A stretch of DNA of 64,000 nt from contig NZ_BCWQ01000004.1 of the NCBI RefSeq assembly GCF_001592285.1, positions 216,444 through 280,443 of the forward strand, given 5' to 3'. The position numbers were made by a program, and so were the translations under genes. Positions within the stretch are counted from its first letter, which is position 1. Each line of letters begins with the position of its first letter. This document shows positions 48,896 through 57,913 of the stretch, one piece after another. The notes under the pieces were generated by a model. It ran no database searches. It was not told the DNA's origin and was given only the letters and a program-made list of their open reading frames with translations. The stretch comes from Hydrogenophaga pseudoflava NBRC 102511. Lineage in GTDB: Bacteria; Pseudomonadota; Gammaproteobacteria; Burkholderiales; Burkholderiaceae_C.

Positions 48896-49882
48896 TTGAA
48901 TTCTCCAGTTTCTGACGGTCCCGGGGCCGTGCGACATCTCCTTGTGGACGAGGATTCGGCCGGGCAACGGCTGGACAACTACCTGTTTCGTGAGCTCAAG
49001 GGTGTTCCCAAGACCCACATCTACCGGATCATCCGTTCGGGTGAGGTGCGGCGCAACAAAGGCAGGATCTCGGCGGACGACCGGGTGCAGGCCGGGGATG
49101 TGCTGCGCATTCCTCCCATCCGTCTATCTGAGCGCCCAGCCGAGAAAGCGGCGCAGCCGGTTCCTGTGCGCGATTTCCCGGTCATCCATGAAGACGACGC
49201 TTTCCTTGCGCTAGACAAACCGGCGGGTGTGGCTGTGCATGGGGGCAGCGGGGTCAGTTTCGGGGTGATTGAACAGTTGCGCAGGTCACGTCCGGATGCC
49301 CGTTTCCTTGAGTTGGTCCATCGGCTGGATCGCGAAACCAGCGGTCTGCTGTTGATCGCAAAAAAGAAAAGTGCCCTGAAGTCGCTGCAGGATCAGTTCC
49401 GCGAGCGTGAAACCGGTAAAACCTATTTGGCTCTGGTCCGGGGGCGCTGGCCTTCCAAACTGAAAGTTTTAGACCAGCCGCTGCACAAATACCTGCTGCC
49501 CGATGGAGAGCGGCGGGTGCGTGTGGTCGATGCCGCCCATCCCGATGCCATGCGCGCTGTCACGCTCGTGGCGGTGCGAAAGCATCTGCCCGCGCCCTCT
49601 GGGCTGGAGGCGGTTTGCCCGGATGGATTGACTTTGCTGGAAGTCACTATCAAGACCGGGCGCACCCATCAGATTCGTGTCCATCTGTCCCATGCCGGCT
49701 TTCCAATCGTCGGGGACGACAAGTACGGGGATTTTGATTTCAACCGGCTGTTGGCGAAGGCTGGTTTGCGCCGCATGTTTCTTCATGCCTGGCGATTGCG
49801 CCTGACCCATCCGATTTCTGGTCAGTCGATGGAGTTACATTCTGAATTGCCTGTCGAGCTTGGGCCTTGGGCAGGTTCCTGA
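48896..49882 (+). CDS. rluC: 23S rRNA pseudouridine synthase RluC
   Basis: Makes pseudouridines 955, 2504 and 2580 in 23S rRNA in E. coli (328 aa here). It begins with an S4 RNA-binding domain (about 18-80, GQRLDNYLFRELKG and RIIRSGEVRRNKGR). The catalytic domain has the active Asp in HRLDRETSGLLLIAKK and the C-terminal GRTHQIRVHLSHAGFPIVGD. The start is TTG 48896. It is divergent from rne, the same arrangement as in E. coli. Confidence 0.94.
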   Translation: MNSPVSDGPGAVRHLLVDEDSAGQRLDNYLFRELKGVPKTHIYRIIRSGEVRRNKGRISADDRVQAGDVLRIPPIRLSERPAEKAAQPVPVRDFPVIHEDDAFLALDKPAGVAVHGGSGVSFGVIEQLRRSRPDARFLELVHRLDRETSGLLLIAKKKSALKSLQDQFRERETGKTYLALVRGRWPSKLKVLDQPLHKYLLPDGERRVRVVDAAHPDAMRAVTLVAVRKHLPAPSGLEAVCPDGLTLLEVTIKTGRTHQIRVHLSHAGFPIVGDDKYGDFDFNRLLAKAGLRRMFLHAWRLRLTHPISGQSMELHSELPVELGPWAGS

Positions 49883-49897
49883 AAATCCCATTAGAAT
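49867..49897 (+). promoter_or_regulatory. Possible hns promoter inside the end of rluC
   Basis: TTGGGC (49867-49872), 19 bases, TAGAAT (49892-49897). The predicted leader is about 55 bases, with AAAGGAAA just before ATG 49959. The region after the rluC stop is clearly more AT-rich than the surrounding DNA. Confidence 0.4.
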
Positions 49898-49958
49898 TTC
49901 TGCCGGCATCGTTGGGATGTCCATATCGCTGAAATTTACCAATACCAAAGGAAACGCA

Positions 49959-50267
49959 ATGGCAACCTATTCTGAACTGATGGCACAGGCGCAGGCATTG
50001 ATGAGTCAGGCCGAGCAGGCGCGCAAGAACGAACTGGCCGCCGCTATCGCCGACATCAAAGCGAAGATGAAGGAATATGGCATCACGGTGGCTGATTTGG
50101 GTGGTGCAGCGGCTGGCGCCAAAAAGGCCGCCAAGTCGAAATCCAAGGCTGTCGCCAAGTACCGTGGCCCCAACGGGGAACTGTGGGCCGGCGGCCCGGG
50201 CCGCAAGCCGGAGTGGGTGCGCGCGGTGCTGGCTGCGGGCAAGAGCCTTGAGGATTACCGCATTTGA
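49959..50267 (+). CDS. H-NS-family nucleoid protein
   Basis: A small histone-like protein of 102 aa. The N-terminal half (MATYSELMAQAQALMSQAEQ to about residue 50) is a coiled-coil dimerisation region. A basic Ala/Lys linker (about 52-67) follows, and the C-terminal domain carries the H-NS DNA-binding core KYRGPNGELWAGGPGRKPEW. Such proteins silence AT-rich DNA. ATG 49959 has an AAAGGAAA ribosome site. The gene has its own predicted promoter and terminator and sits between rluC and gph, which are directly linked in many relatives, so it may be a later insertion. Confidence 0.9.
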   Translation: MATYSELMAQAQALMSQAEQARKNELAAAIADIKAKMKEYGITVADLGGAAAGAKKAAKSKSKAVAKYRGPNGELWAGGPGRKPEWVRAVLAAGKSLEDYRI

Positions 50268-50292
50268 GGGTGTAAGAGCCCCAACGCACACA

Positions 50293-50315
50293 GGGCACCT
50301 GCGGGTGCCTTTTTT
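50293..50315 (+). terminator. Terminator of the hns-like gene
   Basis: GGCACC pairs with GGTGCC around TGCG and is followed by six T. It separates the hns-like gene from the gph operon. Confidence 0.88.
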
Positions 50316-50357
50316 GTTGAGCCGCAGCAATAATCGACTGCTTTCGACTCCCTTTCC

Positions 50358-51017
50358 ATGCGCCCACGCCAATACGACCTCATCGCCTTCGACTGGGACG
50401 GCACTCTGTTCGACTCCACCGCCATCATCGTGCGCAGCATCCAGGCAGCGGTGCGGGACGTGGGGGGGGCGGTTCCGAGCGAGGCAGCGGCCAGCTACGT
50501 GATTGGCATGGGCCTGATGCAGGCCCTTGCCCACGCGGCGCCCGACGTGCCTCCTGAGTTGTATCCCCGGCTGGGCGAGCGTTACCGGCATCACTACCTG
50601 TCCCGTCAGCACGACATCAGCCTGTTCGATGGCGTGCTGCCCATGCTGGCATCCCTCAAGGAACGTCACCACTGGCTGGTGGTGGCGACGGGCAAAAGCC
50701 GGCGGGGGCTGGATGAGGCGCTGGACGCCGTGGAGCTTCGGGACGTGTTTGATGGTTCCCGCACGGCCGATGAAACAGCCGGCAAGCCCAGTCCGCTGAT
50801 GCTGGAGCAACTGATGCGCGAGTTCGGTGTCGACCCTGGCCGCACCCTGATGATCGGTGACACGACCCACGATCTGCAGATGGCGGTCAATGCCGGATGT
50901 GACAGCGTCGGAGTGAGCTATGGCGCCCACGAACCCGCCGCGTTTGCGTCGTTGTCACCCAGGTTTGTCGCCCACTCGGTCGGAGAGCTGAGCGATTGGC
51001 TGAAGGCACATGCCTGA
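50358..51017 (+). CDS. HAD-superfamily phosphatase, phosphoglycolate phosphatase-like
   Basis: A 219-residue HAD hydrolase. Motif I is FDWDGTLFDS (Asp12 nucleophile, Asp14), motif II lies in VVATGKSRRGL, and motifs III-IV are in AGKPSPLMLE and MIGDTTHDLQMAVNAG. A helical cap (about 20-90) makes it subclass IA. Similarity is to Gph-type enzymes, but the true substrate is not certain. The Rieske gene starts 3 bp downstream and sppA soon after, so these three form an operon. Confidence 0.88.
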   Translation: MRPRQYDLIAFDWDGTLFDSTAIIVRSIQAAVRDVGGAVPSEAAASYVIGMGLMQALAHAAPDVPPELYPRLGERYRHHYLSRQHDISLFDGVLPMLASLKERHHWLVVATGKSRRGLDEALDAVELRDVFDGSRTADETAGKPSPLMLEQLMREFGVDPGRTLMIGDTTHDLQMAVNAGCDSVGVSYGAHEPAAFASLSPRFVAHSVGELSDWLKAHA

Positions 51018-51020
51018 GGG

Positions 51021-51401
51021 ATGGCGATGAGCGGTGAAAGCGACCTCCATGCCCTGTGCAACAGCCGCGACCTGCTGGATGGCGGGCTGGCCGTGCCTTT
51101 TGACGTGATGTACGCCGGGCAGACCTGCAGGGCGTTCGCGATCCGGTTCCGGGGTGTGGTCCACGCGTATCTGAACCGTTGCTCCCACGTGGCCATGGAA
51201 ATGGACTGGCAGCCCAACCGCTTTTTCGACGACAGCGGGCAGTGGCTGCTGTGCTCTACCCACGGCGCCGCCTATGACCCTGCCACCGGTGCTTGCAAAG
51301 GCGGGCCTTGTCGCGGTGGGCTGGTGACGGTACCTCTGCAGGAACGGGAGGGCGTTGTGTACTGGCAGGCACAATATCCATTTGCGCCGCTGGCGTTTTG
51401 A
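51021..51401 (+). CDS. Rieske [2Fe-2S] domain protein
   Basis: A stand-alone ferredoxin-like Rieske protein (126 aa). The cluster ligands are Cys54 and His56 (CSH) and Cys78 and His81 (CSTH). No transmembrane helix or oxygenase partner gene is nearby. This protein regularly sits between gph and sppA in Burkholderiales, but its redox partner is unknown. The start is ATG 51021, 3 bp after gph; an ATG at 51027 is also possible. Confidence 0.88.
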   Translation: MAMSGESDLHALCNSRDLLDGGLAVPFDVMYAGQTCRAFAIRFRGVVHAYLNRCSHVAMEMDWQPNRFFDDSGQWLLCSTHGAAYDPATGACKGGPCRGGLVTVPLQEREGVVYWQAQYPFAPLAF

Positions 51402-51412
51402 CCAGGACCACC

Positions 51413-52396
51413 ATGAACCTCGATCCACTGGACAACCCGGTGCCGGCATCGGCGACCTCCCGGCAAGAGGGATCCTGGGAGCGGGAGACCCTTGAAAGGC
51501 TGATGTTCGAGACGCTGCGCGAACAGCGGGCCGCACGCCGCTGGAAGCTGTTTTTCCGGCTGGTGTGGCTGGTGATCATCGGCTCGGTGCTCTGGCTCTG
51601 GTTTCAGCAGGCGGAGATGGCCGGGGCCGTGAGCGCACCGCACACCGCGCTGATCGAAGTCAAGGGCGAGATCGCGTCGGGTGCAGAAGCCAGCGCCGAC
51701 AACGTGCTCAGCTCGGTGCGGGCGGCGTTCGACGACGAAGGTGCCCAGGCGGTGGTGTTGTTGATCGACTCCCCGGGTGGCAGTCCCGTGCAGGCGGGCA
51801 TCATCAACGACGAGATTACGCGACTGAAGGCCTTGCACCAGAAGAAGGTCTATGCCGTGGTGGAGGAGACCTGCGCCTCCGCTGCCTATTACATCGCCGC
51901 AGCAGCCGACGAAATCTATGTCGACAAGGCCAGTCTCGTGGGCAGTATTGGCGTGTTGATGGAAGGGTTCGGGTTCACCGGGTTGATGGACAAGGTGGGG
52001 GTGGAGCGTCGCCTGATGGTGGCGGGCCAGAACAAGGCCATGCTCGACCCTTTCAGTCCGCAGGACGAGGCGCAACGGGCCTATATCCAGTCGATGCTTG
52101 GCGAGATCCACGCGCAGTTCATCGAGGTGGTCAAGAAGGGGCGGGGCGCGCGACTCAAGGAAACGCCGGACACTTTCACGGGGCTGGTCTGGAGTGGGCA
52201 ACAGGCCGTGCAGCAGGGGTTGGCCGACGGACTGGGCAGTCTGGACTATGTGGCGCGCGAATTGGTGAAGGCCGAGGAAATCGTGGACTACACCCAGCGA
52301 GAAAACGTGGGGCTGAGACTGGCTCGCGAGTTGGGTGTGCACATGGGCGAAGGCATCTTCAAAGCTGCCCGCGGAGCAGGTATTGAACTGCGGTGA
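51413..52396 (+). CDS. sppA: Signal peptide peptidase SppA-type protease (S49)
   Basis: A membrane-anchored serine protease that degrades cleaved signal peptides (327 aa, single-domain form as in Bacillus, half the length of E. coli SppA). One membrane helix (about 47-64) precedes the periplasmic catalytic domain. The Ser-Lys dyad is visible: Ser156 in CASAAYYIA and Lys208 in [11 protein letters not shown], 52 residues apart as in the Bacillus enzyme. [10 protein letters not shown] is the oxyanion region. ATG 51413 ([10 protein letters not shown]) is 11 bp after the Rieske gene. Confidence 0.93.
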   Translation: MNLDPLDNPVPASATSRQEGSWERETLERLMFETLREQRAARRWKLFFRLVWLVIIGSVLWLWFQQAEMAGAVSAPHTALIEVKGEIASGAEASADNVLSSVRAAFDDEGAQAVVLLIDSPGGSPVQAGIINDEITRLKALHQKKVYAVVEETCASAAYYIAAAADEIYVDKASLVGSIGVLMEGFGFTGLMDKVGVERRLMVAGQNKAMLDPFSPQDEAQRAYIQSMLGEIHAQFIEVVKKGRGARLKETPDTFTGLVWSGQQAVQQGLADGLGSLDYVARELVKAEEIVDYTQRENVGLRLARELGVHMGEGIFKAARGAGIELR

Positions 52397-52422
52397 TGGT
52401 TAAATTAAGAGAGGAAATGGTA

Positions 52423-53310
52423 ATGCGCATTCAAAAAGCGGTGTTCCCGGTTGGCGGGCTCGGCACCCGGTTTCTGCCAGCCACCAAGGCGATTCCCAAA
52501 GAGATGCTGCCGGTGGTGGACAAGCCGCTGATCCAGTACGCGGTCGAAGAAGCTTATGCGGCCGGGATCCGCGAGATGATCTTCATCACCGGGCGCCACA
52601 AGCGCGCCATCGGAGATCATTTCGATGCGGCTTTCGAGCTGGAATACGAACTGGAACGGGGCAACAAGACCGAGCTGCTCAAGCTGGTGCACGATATCAA
52701 ACCGGAAGACATGGACTGCGTCTTCATCCGCCAGCCGCGCCCATTGGGACTCGGGCACGCGGTGCTTTGTGCGGAGCGGGTGGTCGGCAACGAGCCGTTT
52801 GCGGTGCTGCTGGCCGACGACCTGATGTTGGGAACTCGCCAGAACGCGGGTGGACCGACGGTGCTTCAGCAGATGGTGGAGGCATACCGGTCGCATCCCG
52901 GTACGGTGCTGGCAGTGCAGGACGTTCCCAAGGAAGAGACTGGGCGGTATGGGGTGGTGGACGTGCATGGCGCCCACGCCGAGATCGCCGAAGTGTTCGC
53001 CATGGTCGAGAAGCCGAAACCGGCCGTGGCGCCTTCCACGCTCGCAGTGGCGGGACGCTACATCCTCACACCCGGCGTTTTCGAGAGCATCCGTCGCCAG
53101 CCCCGTGGTGCAGGCGGCGAAATCCAGCTGACCGATGGCATCGCAGCGCTCATCGGCGAGGAGAAGGTCTATGCCTTCCGCTACGACGGCAAGCGCTACG
53201 ACTGTGGCAGCAAGGAGGGCTTTCTCCAGGCCACCATCGACCTGGCGCTGGCCAACCCGGCTCTGAGCGCTGCGGTGCGCGCGCACATGCAGGCTGCTCT
53301 GGCGGCCTGA
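52423..53310 (+). CDS. galU: UTP-glucose-1-phosphate uridylyltransferase
   Basis: Makes UDP-glucose for polysaccharide and lipid sugars (295 aa). The nucleotide loop is [21 protein letters not shown] split as [10 protein letters not shown] (9-18) and PKEMLPV. Further motifs are [14 protein letters not shown], the metal Asp in LLADDLM, and the substrate lysine in VEKP. ATG 52423 follows AGAGG. The short leader after sppA (TTAAATTAAGAG) is unusually AT-rich for this region. galU is not usually found between sppA and the rsmI-like gene, so a local insertion is likely. Confidence 0.95.
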   Translation: MRIQKAVFPVGGLGTRFLPATKAIPKEMLPVVDKPLIQYAVEEAYAAGIREMIFITGRHKRAIGDHFDAAFELEYELERGNKTELLKLVHDIKPEDMDCVFIRQPRPLGLGHAVLCAERVVGNEPFAVLLADDLMLGTRQNAGGPTVLQQMVEAYRSHPGTVLAVQDVPKEETGRYGVVDVHGAHAEIAEVFAMVEKPKPAVAPSTLAVAGRYILTPGVFESIRRQPRGAGGEIQLTDGIAALIGEEKVYAFRYDGKRYDCGSKEGFLQATIDLALANPALSAAVRAHMQAALAA

Positions 53311-53322
53311 CCGGGAGCGTTA

Positions 53323-54120
53323 TTAGCGCCCTAGCAGGAACACCGACGGCAGATCTAGCGGCAATTGCGCTGCCAGCGCGCCTGATTTCCATTCGCTCAG
53401 CAGCGCGCTGCGGGTGCGTTGCTGTGGAAGACCTAGGCCGCTAGACACCGCCAGCCGGGTGTGAGGGTGCAGCGTTTGAAGCAGCGCCTGCAGGAGGGCT
53501 GCGTTGCGATAGGGGGTTTCGATCAGGATCTGGGTCTGGCCTGTTTTGAGGGCGGTGGACTCCAGTTCGCGCAAGCGCCGGCTGCGTTCGGCAGGGTCTT
53601 GTGGGACGTAGCCCACGAAAGAAAACGATTGACCGTTCAACCCGCTGGCCGCCAGCGCGAGCATCAGGGACACGGGGCCCGTGAGGGGGCGGACGTCGAT
53701 GCCCAGGGCATGTGCTGCGCGAACCACCGAACTGCCTGGATCGGCAATCGCGGGCATCCCCGCCTCACTCACCAGGCCCATGTCGTGTCCTTGCTGCGCG
53801 GGGCCGAGCAGCAACTTGGCCTGTGCATCCGCGGTGCCGGCGGGTGCATGGTCCCCTTTCTTGTGGGCCTGGCGGGGCAGTTCGACGATTTGAAGGTTTT
53901 GCACAGGGGTGGCAAGACCGTGTGCGGCGTCCACCCGCTTCAGGAACGCCCTTGTGCTCTTTGCATTCTCGGCAACCCAGTGGACCAGGCGCGCCGCGAC
54001 CTGGATGGTGTCATCGGGCAACAGCAGCCCCAATGGCACCGGATCTTGCGGGCTGCATCCGAAGTCCAGCGGCGTTGGCACGAGAAACAGCGCGCCTTTG
54101 GGCGCAGCCGGGGTGCTCAC
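53323..54120 (-). CDS. RsmI-like SAM-dependent methyltransferase (tetrapyrrole methylase fold)
   Basis: A 265-residue protein of the tetrapyrrole (corrin/porphyrin) methylase superfamily, closest in pattern to the 16S rRNA 2'-O-methyltransferase RsmI. Comparable motifs are LVPTPLDFG at the N-terminus, GLVSEAGMPAIADPGSSVV (RsmI has SDAGTP..DPG), RPLTGPVSLMLALAASGLNG and ILIETPYRNAALL. It diverges from true RsmI, so the target is open. Its ATG overlaps the maf stop by 4 bases (coupled). It converges on galU. Confidence 0.82.
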   Translation of the reverse strand: MSTPAAPKGALFLVPTPLDFGCSPQDPVPLGLLLPDDTIQVAARLVHWVAENAKSTRAFLKRVDAAHGLATPVQNLQIVELPRQAHKKGDHAPAGTADAQAKLLLGPAQQGHDMGLVSEAGMPAIADPGSSVVRAAHALGIDVRPLTGPVSLMLALAASGLNGQSFSFVGYVPQDPAERSRRLRELESTALKTGQTQILIETPYRNAALLQALLQTLHPHTRLAVSSGLGLPQQRTRSALLSEWKSGALAAQLPLDLPSVFLLGR

Positions 54121-54731
54121 AGGATGGACACGCCTGCGGCGCGCAGCATGTGGCAGGTGCGAATCAGCGGTAGGCCGACCAGGGCGCTGGGATCGTCGTT
54201 GTCAATCCGGGACAGCAGGGCGATGCCAAGTCCTTCGCTTTTTGCGCTTCCGGCGCAGTCGTACGGTTCTTCTGCCCGAAGATAGCGTTCGATTTCCTGG
54301 TCGTCGAGGTCGCGGAACACCACGTTGACTGCAGCCAGGTCCAGTTGTTCGAAGCCCGTGGCCGCGCAGACCACGGCAACCGCGGTCTGGAACACCACGG
54401 TTTGCCCGCGCATGCGCCGCAATTGAGCGATCGCCCGATCATGGGTGCCGGGCTTGCCAAGCGGTTCGCCACCGAGGTCGGCCACCTGATCGCTGCCGAT
54501 CACCACTGCTTCCGGAAAGCGCTGGGACACCTCCCGGGCCTTGGCCAGAGCGAGCCGCCGCGCCAGAGTCGCTGGCGCCTCGCCTGGCAGCGGGGTTTCG
54601 TCCACGTTCGGGCGCTCAGTGTCGAACGGCACGCGCAGGCGCTCGAGCAGTTCCCGTCTGTAGCGAGAAGTCGAGCCGAGGATGATCTTGCGTTGGGGCG
54701 GCGCAGGAATTTGAGAGGAAGGAGCGCTCAT
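54117..54731 (-). CDS. yceF: Maf-type nucleotide pyrophosphatase (YceF, m7GTP)
   Basis: A house-cleaning pyrophosphatase that hydrolyses modified NTPs (204 aa). Family motifs are LGSTSRYRRELLERL near the N-terminus, NVDETPLPGEAP, the catalytic IGSDQVADLGGEPLGKPG, and the C-terminal YDCAGSAKSEGLGI. The last matches the YceF subtype, which acts on m7GTP, better than the dTTP/UTP subtype. It is divergent from yceD with a 47 bp gap, in line with the yceF/yceD neighbourhood in E. coli. Confidence 0.92.
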   Translation of the reverse strand: MSAPSSQIPAPPQRKIILGSTSRYRRELLERLRVPFDTERPNVDETPLPGEAPATLARRLALAKAREVSQRFPEAVVIGSDQVADLGGEPLGKPGTHDRAIAQLRRMRGQTVVFQTAVAVVCAATGFEQLDLAAVNVVFRDLDDQEIERYLRAEEPYDCAGSAKSEGLGIALLSRIDNDDPSALVGLPLIRTCHMLRAAGVSIL

Positions 54732-54766
54732 CGCCCTATTGTCCGCGGCTTTCTGGTGTCATCTTT

Positions 54767-54772
54767 TACACT
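54767..54772 (+). promoter_or_regulatory. -10 element six bases before yceD
   Basis: TACACT, then GGCCGT, then ATG 54779, with no ribosome site. The arrangement predicts a leaderless mRNA. No convincing -35 is present at 16-18 bases. Confidence 0.4.
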
Positions 54773-54778
54773 GGCCGT

Positions 54779-55333
54779 ATGAAAGTGTCTCCCCACAGGT
54801 CCTGGAACCCTCGTCGATTCGATGCCCGTGCCTTCGCCGAGGCGGGCGGTGTGCTGGAGAGCGAGGATTCATTGGCATCCTTTGATCGTCTGTCTGCCGA
54901 GATTCATGCTGACGGCGAGGTCGGCGCTCTGGTTCGATGGTCGGTGCAGGGAGAGATTCGCCCGGACGCTGCCGGCCAGTCGTCTGTCTGGATGCGCCTG
55001 CGTGCGGCGCTTGATTTGCCTGTGGGGTGTCAGCGATGCCTCGGTCCGGTGGTTGTTCCGCTGGAGGTGGATCGCTGGTTCAGGTTCGTTGCCGACGAAT
55101 CCAAGGCCGAGGCCGAGGATGACCAGAGCGAGGAGGATGTCCTGGCTTTGGAGCCCAAGCCGGACCTGCTGGCGCTGATCGAAGACGAGTTGTTGATGGC
55201 GATGCCTCTGGTGCCGATGCATGACGTCTGCCCTCAGCCCTTGCTGCTTTCTGCGGGGACGGTGAACGGTGACGAGGCTGCGTCGGAAGTGCGCCCCAAT
55301 CCGTTCGCCACCCTGAGCCGCCTTAAGAAGTGA
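54779..55333 (+). CDS. yceD: YceD family protein (DUF177)
   Basis: An acidic protein of 184 aa with the DUF177 domain, linked in many bacteria to rpmF and to 23S rRNA accumulation. Conserved features are [18 protein letters not shown], whose CxxC can bind metal, the acidic stretch with [12 protein letters not shown], and the C-terminal [13 protein letters not shown]. It is followed by rpmF, which has its own promoter as well. The start ATG 54779 has no ribosome site but a well-placed -10. Confidence 0.9.
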   Translation: MKVSPHRSWNPRRFDARAFAEAGGVLESEDSLASFDRLSAEIHADGEVGALVRWSVQGEIRPDAAGQSSVWMRLRAALDLPVGCQRCLGPVVVPLEVDRWFRFVADESKAEAEDDQSEEDVLALEPKPDLLALIEDELLMAMPLVPMHDVCPQPLLLSAGTVNGDEAASEVRPNPFATLSRLKK

Positions 55334-55347
55334 TCGCAGTCGGAGTT

Positions 55348-55375
55348 TTGCACCGCCTGTCATTCAGGCTATAAT
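55348..55375 (+). promoter_or_regulatory. Promoter of rpmF
   Basis: TTGCAC (55348-55353), 16 bases, perfect TATAAT (55370-55375). The transcript would start near 55382, giving a leader of about 80 bases before ATG 55464, which has an AGGAG ribosome site. Confidence 0.75.
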
Positions 55376-55463
55376 CCTTGGCTTTGCGCTGCCGCCCGGA
55401 TCAGAGGGCAGGACTGCTGATTGGCGCAACCCACCGACACCCAACCGATTCCAGGAGCCCATC

Positions 55464-55646
55464 ATGGCCGTCCAGCAAAACAAAAAGTCCCCTTCCAAGC
55501 GCGGCATGCACCGTTCGCACAATGCCCTGACCGTGCCCGGCATCGCCGTGGAGCCGACCACCGGCGAAACCCATCTGCGCCACCACATCAGCCCCAACGG
55601 CTTCTACCGTGGTCGCCAGGTGCTGAAGAACAAGTCCGAGGCTTGA
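55464..55646 (+). CDS. rpmF: 50S ribosomal protein L32
   Basis: Large-subunit ribosomal protein of 60 aa. The start [20 protein letters not shown] is the family signature; [16 protein letters not shown] closes the protein. It lacks the CxxC pairs of zinc-binding L32 variants. It sits between yceD and plsX, the ancient link between ribosome and fatty-acid genes, but a terminator separates it from plsX. Confidence 0.97.
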   Translation: MAVQQNKKSPSKRGMHRSHNALTVPGIAVEPTTGETHLRHHISPNGFYRGRQVLKNKSEA

Positions 55647-55721
55647 GTTCTGGGCGGCTCCATCCTGCCGCGTCTGAGCGCCGGATGCCGTGATTGCCGC
55701 CTGCAAACAGGTCCAGTACGG

Positions 55722-55750
55722 GCCCGCATGAGCACCATGCGGGCTTTTTT
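55722..55750 (+). terminator. Terminator after rpmF
   Basis: GCCCGCATG pairs with CATGCGGGC around a five-base loop and is followed by six T. It should stop much of the rpmF transcript, so plsX depends on read-through or a promoter in the 45 bases that follow. Confidence 0.9.
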
Positions 55751-55795
55751 CTTGTTGGTGGCGCTGCGTTGCAGTGCCCGCATCGGGACATTGAC

Positions 55796-56857
55796 ATGAT
55801 TACCGTTGCCGTGGATTGCATGGGAGGAGACGTCGGTCCGGCGGCCACCTTGCCGGCCTGCGCGGCCTTTCTTGCCAGCCACCCGCAGGCCCAGTTGCTT
55901 CTGGTGGGGCAGCCGGAGGCATTCAAATCTTGGCCCCAGTTGCTCAACAACGTCCGTTGCCGGGTTGTGCATGCGTCCGAGGTGGTCACGATGGACGACC
56001 CGGTCGAGGTGGCCATGCGCCGGAAGAAGGATTCTTCCATGCGCGTGGCAATCCAGCACGTCAAGGATGGCGTGGCGCAGGCGGCGGTGTCCGCCGGAAA
56101 CACCGGCGCCCTGATGGCCATCTCCAGGTACCTGCTCAAGACGATGGAAGGCATTGACCGCCCAGCCATCGCCAGCCAGATGCCCAACGCACGTGGTGGA
56201 GCGACCACCGTGCTGGACCTGGGGGCCAACGTGGATTGCACCGCCGAGCACCTGCTCCAGTTTGCCGTCATGGGATCTGCCTTGGTCGTGGCGATCTCGG
56301 GCAGGGAAGATCCGACGGTGGGGCTGCTCAACGTTGGTGAGGAGGTGATCAAGGGTAGCGAGGTCATCAAGCAGGCCGGCGTTCTGCTGCGAAACGCGGC
56401 CAACACCGGTGATCTGAACTTTTTCGGCAATGTCGAGGGCAACGACATCTTCAAGGGCACGACAGACATCGTGGTGTGCGATGGATTTGTCGGCAATGTG
56501 GCGCTCAAGGCCAGCGAAGGGCTGGCGACCATGATTGGTGGTTTCATCAAGGCCGAGTTTTCGCGCAGCATTTTCACGAAACTGGGGGCATTGTTTGCTT
56601 ATCCAGTGATATCTGCATTCAAGAAGCGGATGGACTATCGCCGCTACAACGGCGCAGCACTGCTGGGTTTGCGTGGGCTGGTGTTCAAGAGCCACGGGTC
56701 GGCCGACGCTTTCGCTTTTGAGCAGGCCTTGGCCCGGGCTTATGATGCAGCCCACAATCAGTTGCTCGAGAAGGTCCGGGAGCGTATTGCACACGCAGCA
56801 CCGCTCATCGATCCAGAAGCGATCCCCAGCGATCTCAAGAGCATTCCGACGATCTGA
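55796..56857 (+). CDS. plsX: Phosphate acyltransferase PlsX
   Basis: Makes acyl-phosphate from acyl-ACP for phospholipid synthesis (353 aa). It starts with the signature [14 protein letters not shown]. Other conserved blocks are [32 protein letters not shown], and [23 protein letters not shown] 55796 is used. It heads the plsX-fabH-fabD-fabG-acpP-fabF cluster; fabH starts 19 bp downstream. Confidence 0.95.
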   Translation: MITVAVDCMGGDVGPAATLPACAAFLASHPQAQLLLVGQPEAFKSWPQLLNNVRCRVVHASEVVTMDDPVEVAMRRKKDSSMRVAIQHVKDGVAQAAVSAGNTGALMAISRYLLKTMEGIDRPAIASQMPNARGGATTVLDLGANVDCTAEHLLQFAVMGSALVVAISGREDPTVGLLNVGEEVIKGSEVIKQAGVLLRNAANTGDLNFFGNVEGNDIFKGTTDIVVCDGFVGNVALKASEGLATMIGGFIKAEFSRSIFTKLGALFAYPVISAFKKRMDYRRYNGAALLGLRGLVFKSHGSADAFAFEQALARAYDAAHNQLLEKVRERIAHAAPLIDPEAIPSDLKSIPTI

Positions 56858-56876
56858 GACCTTCTCCCCCGCCCGC

Positions 56877-57854
56877 ATGACACGTTTTGCCCGCATCACT
56901 GGCACCGGCAGTTGCCTGCCGCCTCAGCGCCTGACCAATGCCGACATGGTGGGTCTTTTGAAATCGCGGGGTGTTGAAACGAGTGACGAGTGGATCGTTG
57001 AGCGCACGGGGATCCGAGCGCGGCATTTTGTGGGCGACGGCGTCTTCTCGAGCGATCTGGCCGCTGAAGCCTGCCGCAAGGCATTGTCGGCCGCCCAGGT
57101 TGGGCCGGGCGATATCGATCTGATCATCGTGGCCACATCGACACCCGACATGGTGTTTCCTTCGACGGCCGCCATCCTCCAGCACAAACTGGGCATTGCA
57201 GGCTGCCCGGTGTTCGATGTGCAGGCCGTTTGCAGCGGCTTCATCTATGCGCTCACGGTTGCCGATGCAATGATCCGCACAGGATCTGCCAGCAAGGCGC
57301 TGGTGGTGGGGGCCGAAGTGTTTTCGCGCCTGCTGGACTTCAATGACCGTACCACCTGTGTGCTGTTTGGCGATGGTGCCGGCGCCGTGGTACTCGAAGC
57401 CAGCGATGTGCCGGGGATCTTGGCGACCGATATCCATGCGGACGGCAAGCACGTGGGCATTCTGTGTGTGCCGGGGCACGTCAGCGGTGGCCAGATCCTG
57501 GGTGATCCTTTGCTGAAGATGGATGGTCAGGCCGTCTTCAAGCTGGCTGTTGGTGTATTGGAGGAGACCGCACGTGCTGTGCTGGCGAAGGCTGGCCGCA
57601 CCGAGGCCGACATCGACTGGCTGATTCCTCATCAGGCGAACATCCGCATCATGACCGGCACGGCGCGCAAGCTGAAGCTGCCCATGGACAAGGTGGTGGT
57701 CACTGTTGACCAGCATGGCAACACCTCGGCGGCTTCGATTCCACTGGCGCTGGATCATGCGGTCCGCAACGGCCAGGTCAAGAAAGGTGACACCTTGTTG
57801 CTGGAAGGTGTGGGCGGAGGTTTTACCTGGGGTTCGGTGCTGCTGGACTTCTGA
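56877..57854 (+). CDS. fabH: 3-oxoacyl-ACP synthase III
   Basis: Initiates type II fatty acid synthesis by condensing acetyl-CoA with malonyl-ACP (325 aa). The triad is complete: Cys119 in [11 protein letters not shown], His in [10 protein letters not shown], and Asn in [11 protein letters not shown]. The ending [13 protein letters not shown] is typical of FabH. ATG 56877 is 19 bp after plsX, and fabD follows after 59 bp. Confidence 0.96.
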   Translation: MTRFARITGTGSCLPPQRLTNADMVGLLKSRGVETSDEWIVERTGIRARHFVGDGVFSSDLAAEACRKALSAAQVGPGDIDLIIVATSTPDMVFPSTAAILQHKLGIAGCPVFDVQAVCSGFIYALTVADAMIRTGSASKALVVGAEVFSRLLDFNDRTTCVLFGDGAGAVVLEASDVPGILATDIHADGKHVGILCVPGHVSGGQILGDPLLKMDGQAVFKLAVGVLEETARAVLAKAGRTEADIDWLIPHQANIRIMTGTARKLKLPMDKVVVTVDQHGNTSAASIPLALDHAVRNGQVKKGDTLLLEGVGGGFTWGSVLLDF

Positions 57855-57913
57855 CGCCGCTTTGGCGGTTGGCTCCTTTCCCCGTTTCTTGTTGATTCAT
57901 TGCTGATACGTCC

